Shown here: positions 43,145 to 48,229 of the stretch, piece by piece
Numbering within the stretch: the first letter of the stretch is position 1
Layout: each line of letters begins with the position of its first letter
Assembly: GCA_902775605.1 (NCBI GenBank)
Contig: CACYNE010000018.1
Location: forward strand, 1 to 48,229
DNA: 48,229 nucleotides
Direction: 5' to 3'
Source of the DNA: an uncultured Prevotellaceae bacterium
GTDB taxonomy: Bacteria; Bacteroidota; Bacteroidia; Bacteroidales; Bacteroidaceae
Program-made: the position numbers and the translations under genes
The notes under the pieces: generated by a model
What the model saw: the letters and a program-made list of their open reading frames with translations, nothing else
Database searches by the model: none
What the model was told of the DNA's origin: nothing

Positions 43145-44478
43145 TGCACTCGGGTGATATTGGCGCCCAAGGCATTCAGGCGGGCCTCGATGTTCTCATA
43201 GCCGCGGTCTATCTGCTCAATGTTGTCAATGCGACTGGTGCCCTTGGCACTCATCGCAGCAATGAGCAGGGCGATGCCGGCGCGGATGTCGGGACTCGAC
43301 ATGCGTCCGCCCCTGAGTTGCAACTTTCTGTCATGGCCTACGACGACAGCACGGTGGGGGTCGCAAAGGATGATCTGCGCACCCATGTCGATGAGTTTAT
43401 CGACGAAGAACAGGCGACTCTCGAACATCTTCTGATGCACCAGCACAGAGCCGCATGCCTGGGTGGCCACGGTGATCATGACCGACAGCAGGTCGGGGGT
43501 CAGGCCGGGCCAGGGGGCGTCGGCCAGCGTCATGATGGTACCGTCAATAAATGACTGTATCTCGTAGTGATGCATCTGGGGGATATAGAGGTCATCGCCC
43601 TCTTCATTGATGGTGATACCCATGCGGCGGAAGGTGTCGGGGATGATGCCCAGGTCCTTGATAGACACGTTCTTGATGCGGATGCCGTTGCCCACCATGG
43701 CTGCCATGCCGATAAACGAGCCTACCTCAATCATGTCGGGCAGGATGGTGTGGTCGGTACCGTTCAGGTGGTCCACACCCTCGATGGTCAGCAGGTTCGA
43801 GGCAATGCCGCTGATGCGGGCACCCATGGCGTTGAGCATCTTGCAGAGTTGCTGCAGATAGGGCTCGCAGGCCGCATTATAGATGGTGGTGGTGCCTTTG
43901 GCCATCACGGCAGCCATCACAATGTTGGCGGTGCCGGTCACCGATGCCTCGTCGAGCAACATATAGCAGCCGTTCAACTGCTCGGCATGGATCTCATAGA
44001 CGCTGCGCTCGGCCACATGGTGGAACTTGGCGCCCAGGCGTTCGAAGCCCAGGAAGTGGGTGTCCAGTCGGCGACGGCCTATCTTGTCGCCGCCGGGCTT
44101 GGCAATCGTTGCCTTCCCCATGCGGGCCAGCAGCGGACCAATCATCATGACTGAGCCACGCAGTTGTGCGCACTTCTTGACGAACTCGATGCTTTGCAGA
44201 TAGTCCAGGTTTAAGTCGTCGGCCTGGAAGGTGCAGGTGAGACCGGAAACGCCTGTCTCTGCTGCATTGCTGGCGGTATGGGATGTGACCTTGACGCCCA
44301 CATCCTTGAGAAGCTGGATGAGGTTCATCACGTCTCTGATTTGCGGGATGTTGTGAATGGTCACCTTCTCGCTCGTCAGCAACGTGGCACAAATCACCTC
44401 CAGCGCCTCGTTCTTGGCACCTTGGGGATAGATGGTTCCGCTAAGAGGGTGTCCGCCCTCAATGATAAATGCTGCCAT
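43141..44478 (-). CDS. murA: UDP-N-acetylglucosamine 1-carboxyvinyltransferase with Asp in place of the fosfomycin-target Cys
   Basis: A 445-aa cytoplasmic enzyme that transfers enolpyruvate from PEP to UDP-GlcNAc, the first committed peptidoglycan step. Lys22-Asn23 (QGAKNEA) are conserved. The active-site loop reads PGGDKIGRRRLD, with Asp131 where E. coli MurA has Cys115 in PGGCAIG. The Asp form is catalytically active but not alkylated by fosfomycin in other bacteria. IEVGSFIGMAAM, DLRAG-like DIRAGIALLIAA and DRGYENIE are further marks. It lies 17 bp after DUF4290. Confidence 0.96.
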   Translation of the reverse strand: MAAFIIEGGHPLSGTIYPQGAKNEALEVICATLLTSEKVTIHNIPQIRDVMNLIQLLKDVGVKVTSHTASNAAETGVSGLTCTFQADDLNLDYLQSIEFVKKCAQLRGSVMMIGPLLARMGKATIAKPGGDKIGRRRLDTHFLGFERLGAKFHHVAERSVYEIHAEQLNGCYMLLDEASVTGTANIVMAAVMAKGTTTIYNAACEPYLQQLCKMLNAMGARISGIASNLLTIEGVDHLNGTDHTILPDMIEVGSFIGMAAMVGNGIRIKNVSIKDLGIIPDTFRRMGITINEEGDDLYIPQMHHYEIQSFIDGTIMTLADAPWPGLTPDLLSVMITVATQACGSVLVHQKMFESRLFFVDKLIDMGAQIILCDPHRAVVVGHDRKLQLRGGRMSSPDIRAGIALLIAAMSAKGTSRIDNIEQIDRGYENIEARLNALGANITRVQ

Positions 44479-44495
44479 ATCGTCGAGCTTTTTTG

Positions 44496-45098
44496 TTACT
44501 TGCGTTTCTTGCCGTTGCGCTTGGGCTGAGGCTCCGACATGTTAACGCGCTCAAAGGTGAAGTGCTGCAAGTCCAGCTGCACGGCACCGTTTGTCAGGCG
44601 AGCCATGTCGTCGGCCACCTTCTCGTCGTCCATTGAGCCGTGGCCCCACTGCACGAGGTCGCGCTTCATCTGATTGGCTGTCAGGCGAATCAACTCGTCG
44701 CGCTCAGGTCCGTCGGGCATATCCGTCAGACGGTCCAGCAACTCGTTCACCAGTTTGCCGTAGTGGCGCAGGTGAATGCCGCCCTGAGGCAGGGGCATGG
44801 GCTGTGGTTTGGCGTGGAACTTCTCGGCACCGCTCACGTCGAAGGGCCAGTCGATGTCCAGCGCCTTGTTGCTCATCAGGTAGAGATGGTCCCAGAGCGT
44901 CTGCTGAAAGTCGGCATTCTCGCGTATCTGGGGGACCTTTGTCTCCATCAGTCGCACAATGCTCTTAGCACAGCGCAGGCGCTCCTCCTTGGTGGGCAGC
45001 GTGATAGCATGGTCCACCATTTTCTGTATCTCACGTCCATATTCGGGCATCAAGAGTGATTCCCGCTGGGTGTTGTAGTCTAATCCTTTTATTTCCAT
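44496..45098 (-). CDS. DUF4290 family protein
   Basis: A 200-aa, soluble, mostly helical protein without signal peptide. It begins MEIKGLDYNTQRESLLMPEYGR in two recognisable parts and contains WDHLYLMSNKALDIDWPFD and HYGKLVNELLDRL, the pattern I associate with the Bacteroidota DUF4290 family. A basic tail closes it (PKRNGKKRK). The function is unknown, but the family is regularly found next to murA, which suggests a cell-wall or division role. Confidence 0.85.
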   Translation of the reverse strand: MEIKGLDYNTQRESLLMPEYGREIQKMVDHAITLPTKEERLRCAKSIVRLMETKVPQIRENADFQQTLWDHLYLMSNKALDIDWPFDVSGAEKFHAKPQPMPLPQGGIHLRHYGKLVNELLDRLTDMPDGPERDELIRLTANQMKRDLVQWGHGSMDDEKVADDMARLTNGAVQLDLQHFTFERVNMSEPQPKRNGKKRK

Positions 45099-45108
45099 TC
45101 TTTTTTTT

Positions 45109-45171
45109 GCTTTTGGCTCTTGTTTTTTTGCTTTTGGCTCTTGGTTTTTTGCTTTTGGCTCTTGGCTGCTA
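45109..45171 (-). repeat. Three 21-bp tandem units in the tsaB-DUF4290 spacer
   Basis: The word GCTTTTGGCTCTTG recurs at 45109, 45130 and 45151, exactly 21 bp apart, with T runs between. The rest of the 115-bp spacer (45172-45205) holds AGCTAATAGCTAACAGCCAA-like words resembling those in the rseP-dxr spacer. Confidence 0.85.
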
Positions 45172-45213
45172 ACAGCTAATAGCTAACAGCCAACCGCCAA
45201 TACCCAACCGCCC

Positions 45214-45933
45214 TTATAATAACTTTTTCGGCATCTTTGCTACATAGTCCTTCAGATAGAAAGGCTCAAAATAGGCCACATCCTCGGTGTTGCCGTTGAT
45301 GAGGCGACGTTCTGCCAGAGGCTGCATCCACTTGGCCAACGGCTCGATACCCTCGATGAGGTGGGCGTTGGGGTGGTTGATGGCCGACGTTTTGTCGTCG
45401 GCTAAGCCGCTTTTTTTGAGGCACTTGGCGGCTCCGTTGCCAAAGAAATAAACGGGATGCTGGTCCAGCCACTCTTTGTAAGTCTCGCCATCAACGACAT
45501 CGGCGCCAACGGGGCGAACCTCGTGGAGCGCACGGTCATAGATGCCAGCATATACCTCCATGCGACGGGCGTCGATCATGGGGCAGAGTAGGGCGTCCTC
45601 TTCTACCATCTCGCGAAGCAGCACGGGCACGCACATCAGTTCCAAGGTGGGCACGGCAATCAATTTCAGGTTGCGGCCATAGCAAATGCCTTTGGCCATT
45701 GATACGCCAATGCGCAATCCAGTATAGGAGCCAGGTCCGCAACTCACCGCCACCGCGTCAAACGGGATGGCGTGGTTGTCGGTAAACGAGAGGGCCTCGT
45801 CAACCATCGTACCCAGTCGTTCAGCGTGGTTGGGACCGCTATGGTCCTCCTGCTGAAAGATGACCTGAGAGTCTTCCGAGACGGCCACCGAGCACACTTG
45901 TGTGCTGGTCTCAATATGTAGTATGCACGACAT
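45214..45933 (-). CDS. tsaB: tRNA threonylcarbamoyladenosine biosynthesis protein TsaB
   Basis: A 239-aa ASKHA-fold protein that partners TsaD and TsaE in making t6A37 on ANN-decoding tRNAs. LHIETSTQVCSVAV at the start, NHAERLG, the strongly conserved VSCGPGSYTGLRIGVSMAKG and VPTLELM identify it. Length is normal. The gene has a promoter box about 30 bp upstream and begins the minus-strand cluster through rseP. Confidence 0.94.
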   Translation of the reverse strand: MSCILHIETSTQVCSVAVSEDSQVIFQQEDHSGPNHAERLGTMVDEALSFTDNHAIPFDAVAVSCGPGSYTGLRIGVSMAKGICYGRNLKLIAVPTLELMCVPVLLREMVEEDALLCPMIDARRMEVYAGIYDRALHEVRPVGADVVDGETYKEWLDQHPVYFFGNGAAKCLKKSGLADDKTSAINHPNAHLIEGIEPLAKWMQPLAERRLINGNTEDVAYFEPFYLKDYVAKMPKKLL

Positions 45934-45961
45934 TTTCTTAGCTTAACATTATAATAATGTG

Positions 45962-45969
45962 CAAAGGTA
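45962..45969 (-). promoter_or_regulatory. -7 promoter box for tsaB
   Basis: TACCTTTG on the minus strand matches TAnnTTTG, 28 bp upstream of the tsaB ATG. The stretch between this box and the transposase remnant (45970-46103) shows nothing else. Confidence 0.65.
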
Positions 45970-46103
45970 CTCATTTTTTCCGAAACAGACATTGATTTTA
46001 GAAAATTTATGTTTTCCCCTTTGGCCGTGCGTGAGTTACGAGACGCAGTATAAGATGACAGGCATGTTTCCTGATATTTTTTAGAATAAAATCGGGTTCT
46101 GCG

Positions 46104-46340
46104 TCAATTTGGGTGGTGATTCCAGTCCCATTTCATACCACTATAGAGTAGTTTTGCTCTCAGGACATCGGCATTTGCTCTGTTGAACATACTCCTCTTA
46201 ATGGCTTTGGTTTTGTTGACAGTTCCCTCCAGTAATGCATTGCTATAGTTTGTAGAACAGGCCCTGCAAATAGCCTCCTTGTCTTTTCTGACGTATAAAG
46301 CAAAACCTCTGATATCTCTGATCTTTGGAATAATAATAGG
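46104..46340 (-). pseudogene. C-terminal remnant of an ISL3-family-like transposase
   Basis: The minus strand encodes about 75 residues without a start codon at its upstream end. They include KDKEAICRACSTNYSNALLE, then GTVNKTKAIKRSMFNRANAD, then VLRAKLLYSGMKWDWNHHPN and a stop at 46104-46106. This is the typical last part of ISL3-like transposases of Bacteroidota (LEG-NKTK-IKR, then RA-LLRAK). The N-terminal several hundred residues are missing: the frame is closed by a TGA inside the hairpin at 46340-46368. No inverted terminal repeats were found. It is a dead fragment. Confidence 0.85.
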
Positions 46341-46368
46341 AAACGGAAGTCATATCGGCTTCCGTTTC
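46340..46368. terminator. Hairpin between the amidase gene and the transposase remnant
   Basis: A perfect 10-bp stem GAAACGGAAG / CTTCCGTTTC with a 9-nt loop. The plus strand continues TTTTCTT; the minus strand continues CTATTATTATT. It lies 20 bp past the amidase stop, so it may end that transcript, and it marks the boundary of the remnant. Confidence 0.6.
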
Positions 46369-46388
46369 TTTTCTTCTGGTTCCTAAAA

Positions 46389-46799
46389 TCATACCCCCTC
46401 ATACTCTTTCTGGGCATCGAAGCAGGGGCAGGCCTTGTGGACATTGGGCAGGTCGCGATGACCCAGGATGCGGGCTTCGGGATGCTCAGCCTTCAGACGG
46501 CGGAGCAGGGTGAGCAGTGAGCGCTTCTGCTTGCGCGTGCGCGTGTCGGCATAGTTGCCATCCTTGTCGAGGCCCCCTTCATAACACACGCCCAGCGAGT
46601 GACTGTTATAGCCTTTGGCGTGAGCGCCTACGAGTTGTTCGTGGCGCGTCTGTGTCACGGTGCCGTCGCGGGTGATGTAGTAGTGGTAGCCAGTGAATCC
46701 GAAGCGATCCGCGTGATCGCGGATGAGCGCGGTCACGGGATAGCGTTGGTTGCAGCGTGTGGCGCTGCAGTGAACGACGATCAGATCAATTCTCCTCAT
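46389..46799 (-). CDS. N-acetylmuramoyl-L-alanine amidase (Amidase_2 / PGRP fold)
   Basis: A 136-aa enzyme expected to cut the bond between N-acetylmuramic acid and the stem peptide. His10 in IVVHCSAT, GYHYYITRDG (37-46), the conserved GAHAKGYNSHSLGVCYEGG, His114 in LGHRDLP and the Cys pair in ACPCFD (123-128) are the metal-site and fold marks of T7-lysozyme-like amidases. It has no signal peptide, so it behaves like a phage-type endolysin. It stands in the conserved Bacteroidales order DUF4248, HU-like, smalltalk, amidase. The substrate and purpose of this cassette are unknown. Confidence 0.92.
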   Translation of the reverse strand: MRRIDLIVVHCSATRCNQRYPVTALIRDHADRFGFTGYHYYITRDGTVTQTRHEQLVGAHAKGYNSHSLGVCYEGGLDKDGNYADTRTRKQKRSLLTLLRRLKAEHPEARILGHRDLPNVHKACPCFDAQKEYEGV

Positions 46800-46820
46800 A
46801 GTTCTTCGTTGTTAGTTTTT

Positions 46821-46931
46821 TTAGAAGAGTCCCATGCTGCAGCTCTGCACGCAGATGGTGCCGGCAATGGTGGTGAGGATGGTGGCTACGATGCGCAGAA
46901 TCTGTTTCCATGTAGATGATGGTATTTTCAT
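46821..46931 (-). CDS. 'Smalltalk' family small peptide
   Basis: A 36-aa peptide between the HU-like gene and the amidase gene. It starts MKIPSSTWKQ, has a hydrophobic helix ILRIVATILTTIAGTICV and ends QSCSMGLF. This is the length, position and sequence style of the Bacteroidota smalltalk peptides. The single helix suggests a membrane peptide, and with an endolysin-like amidase next door a holin-like role is conceivable, but no function is established. The stop is 21 bp before the amidase start. Confidence 0.9.
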   Translation of the reverse strand: MKIPSSTWKQILRIVATILTTIAGTICVQSCSMGLF

Positions 46932-46989
46932 AATGTAAAAGGAATTAAATGGTTATTACTGCTGTGAAGAAAGGGGGGAGGCCCCGAGA

Positions 46990-47578
46990 TTAATTCTCGG
47001 GGTCATCGCCGTTGTCGCCAGGGGTGTTGTCGCCAGGGGTGTTGCCGCCAGGGGTGTTACCGCTGTTGTTGCTGCCAGAATTGCCGCCGGTGTTACCACC
47101 GTTGTTACCAGACTCACCACCCGTGGTGGGGCTGGGTGAGGTTGCACCCGAGCCGGTGATGGCAGAGGCACGCTTGAGCGTAGCCTCCAGGTTCAGGCTC
47201 TTGGCGATGAGCACGCCAGTGGCGCGGGCGCGGAGCTTCACGCTCGCGGGCGCGGAGCTTCACGCTGCTGATGTTCTTGGTCAGGTTGAACTCCTCCTCG
47301 CTGGTGGCACCACCCTTGCTGTTTTTGATGCCTACAGAGAAGATGGCGAGGTTGTCGATCTTCACGTTCTTACCCTCGAGCAACTGCTCCTTGATGCACT
47401 TCACCATGTCGGTGAGGACGCCGCGAACCACGCCCTCGGAATAAGGCGACGAGTGACTTGCCATGTGCTTGGCCAGGGCATTGAGGTCCAGTGTCTCTTC
47501 GATGACGGGATAGGCGAGCCACTTACGGAAGATGGATGAACGACTGTTCTTGTACTGTTTGAGAGTGTACTTGATCAT
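46990..47578 (-). pseudogene. HU-like DNA-binding protein gene broken by a 22-bp duplication
   Basis: From the ATG at 47578 the frame encodes an HU/IHF-like protein of the HU-HIG type (IKYTLKQYKNSRS, GVVRGVLTDMVKCIKEQLLEG, NVKIDNLAIFSVG, then NLTKNISSVKLRARA). At 47223-47266 a perfect 22-bp tandem duplication shifts the frame. The ribosome would then read an unrelated tail ending at 47114 (154 aa in total). Removing one copy restores a 188-residue frame to the stop at 46990, with a Gly/Asn/Pro/Asp-rich tail (GNTPGGNTPGDNTPGD). The normal role is unknown; HU-type proteins bend DNA. It may be a recent mutation or a sequencing/assembly error. Confidence 0.85.
47223..47266 (-). repeat. Perfect 22-bp tandem duplication in the HU-like gene
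   Basis: Positions 47223-47244 and 47245-47266 are identical (plus strand begins CGCGGGCGCGGAGC and ends TTCACGCT). Because 22 is not a multiple of three, the duplication shifts the reading frame within the codons for VKLRARA. Confidence 0.95.
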
Positions 47579-47675
47579 AGATTTTTTGGTGTTAAGTGAA
47601 AATGGAAGAGATTGTGGAAAGCTACCGCGCGACTTGCATTTCCCGGGTCTCTATCACAGCTTTTCTGTGACAATA

Positions 47676-47683
47676 CAAAGGTA
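47676..47683 (-). promoter_or_regulatory. -7 promoter box for the HU-like gene
   Basis: TACCTTTG on the minus strand lies 97 bp upstream of the HU-like ATG. A small hairpin TCACAG / CTGTGA (47654-47670) falls at the expected transcript start. Upstream, the plus strand shows three GTCCGC words at about 47705-47740 in the -33 and upstream region. Confidence 0.55.
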
Positions 47684-47764
47684 CCACATCCAGCCCCCCG
47701 TTTTGTCCGCACAGTGCCATCCAGTCCGCAGTGTCCGCTGTGCGTGCAGTTATTTAACATCTTT

Positions 47765-47980
47765 TTACTCAATGTCCAAATAATACTTGATGCGTTCCAC
47801 CATCTGGCTGGTGAAGCCCGTGTCGCGTGTGTGATAGTGCAGGCGGCGCAGGTCGCTCATCAGCTGTGGACAGCCGGTTATCTCGCGTCTCAGTTTCTTC
47901 AGCCGGCTCTCAGGTTTGGTGTTCTTGGCATAGATGGCGTCGGCCAGTTCTTGTTTGGAGTAGTCTTTTATTTCTACCAT
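47765..47980 (-). CDS. DUF4248 family protein
   Basis: A 71-aa basic, soluble protein beginning MVEIKDYSKQELADAIYAKN, with LKKLRREITGCPQLMSDLRR in the middle. This matches the DUF4248 family as I know it from Bacteroidales, where it precedes an HU-like gene, smalltalk and an amidase. The SKQELADAIY start resembles a helix-turn-helix entry (compare 'sKkELA-lY'), so a DNA-binding role is possible but unproven. Its leader consists of 22-bp direct repeats. Confidence 0.8.
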   Translation of the reverse strand: MVEIKDYSKQELADAIYAKNTKPESRLKKLRREITGCPQLMSDLRRLHYHTRDTGFTSQMVERIKYYLDIE

Positions 47981-47982
47981 AT

Positions 47983-48048
47983 CTCAGTGACTTTTCGTTG
48001 ATAATTCAGTGACTTTTTGTTGGTAACTCAGTGAGTTGTGAAGGGGAA
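47983..48048 (-). repeat. 22-bp direct repeats upstream of DUF4248
   Basis: Two close copies (47983-48004 and 48005-48026) share TCAGTGACTTTT and CGTTG/TGTTG. A third degenerate copy (48027-48048) starts CTCAGTGAGTT. They fill the immediate leader of the DUF4248 gene. Confidence 0.8.
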
Positions 48049-48080
48049 AACAATGATTTTTGGAGGATAGAGGCGTTGGA

Positions 48081-48196
48081 ACAGGGGCACATTGGGCGCA
48101 TTTTTTCTCATTTTTAAGACTTTTATCGCGTACGTGTGTGTACGTACGCAACAAGTTTTTAGAAAATTGTGTCAAATGCGCCCAATGCGCCCCTGT
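48081..48196. repeat. Large concentric palindrome at the window end
   Basis: Outer arms of 23 bp (48081-48103 and 48174-48196, 22 of 23 complementary; core ATTGGGCGCATTT) surround a 70-bp centre. The centre holds a perfect inner palindrome GCGTACGT-GTGTGT-ACGTACGC at 48128-48149. Both share the same centre (48138.5). No gene can be supported in 47981-48229; an open minus-strand frame across it is repeat-derived. Confidence 0.85.
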
Positions 48197-48229
48197 CATC
48201 ATCTGTTTCTGGCTTGGCATCGATGGCCC

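Noticed and set aside
46160-46444. 94-codon minus-strand open frame over the transposase remnant
   Set aside because: It is in a different frame from the recognisable transposase sequence and overlaps the amidase end.
47984-48220. 78-codon minus-strand open frame at the window end
   Set aside because: Its sequence derives from the palindrome arms and 22-bp repeats; no protein family is recognisable.

Overview
The window reads as a chromosomal segment of a Bacteroidota bacterium, most likely Bacteroidales and Prevotella-like. Three things point there. Promoters recur with the -7 box TAnnTTTG (some with a TTTG box about 20 bp upstream), and Shine-Dalgarno sites are scarce. Several gene families are typical of the group: DUF4290, DUF4831, DUF4248, DUF2807, the 'smalltalk' peptide and an Oar-type TonB receptor. 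Gene order is also typical: tsaB / DUF4290-murA-rimM-dxr-rseP and DJ-1-ispD-recG. No CRISPR array, rRNA or complete insertion sequence was seen.

Layout. 1-6.8 kb: tRNA-Asn, a S41 tail-specific protease, a large receiver-PPDK_N protein of unknown role, a YqiA-like hydrolase fused to a HAD-like tail, and a DUF2807 lipoprotein. 6.9 kb: a promoter-leader-terminator unit that looks like a small RNA. 7-11.7 kb: a TolC / MacA-like adaptor / ABC ATPase / MacB-like permease exporter. 11.9-18.1 kb: housekeeping genes (fba, DUF4831, nnr, hpt, adk, obgE). 18.1-21.5 kb: a TonB-dependent receptor. 21.8-23.4 kb: two envelope peptidases (LysM-M23 and NlpC/P60). 23.6-27.9 kb: recG-ispD-DJ-1, divergent from nadK.

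28-37 kb: an unusual intergenic region with two phased short-repeat arrays, then a nine-gene same-strand export locus. It starts with an ABC ATPase and two paralogous membrane proteins, followed by a YtrA-type GntR regulator whose likely operator sits on the start site of the first gene. It continues with a second MacAB/TolC-like set (ATPase, two FtsX-type permeases, adaptor, TolC). 37-39.8 kb: a GH53 galactanase and a ComEC-like protein. 39.8-45.9 kb: the reverse-strand envelope/isoprenoid/tRNA-modification cluster rseP-dxr-rimM-murA-DUF4290-tsaB. 46-48.2 kb: an accessory end with an ISL3-like transposase remnant, a PGRP-type amidase, a smalltalk peptide, an HU-like gene broken by a 22-bp tandem duplication, DUF4248, 22-bp direct repeats and a nested palindrome.

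The most unusual material lies in non-coding DNA. There are palindromes phased at exactly 21 bp, a neighbouring 22-bp array, intercistronic spacers built from locus-specific 9-, 21- or 22-bp repeats, a 24-bp repeat that encodes a 40-residue repetitive peptide, and the candidate small RNA. All functional statements come from reading the sequence and from memory of the families. No database search was run.
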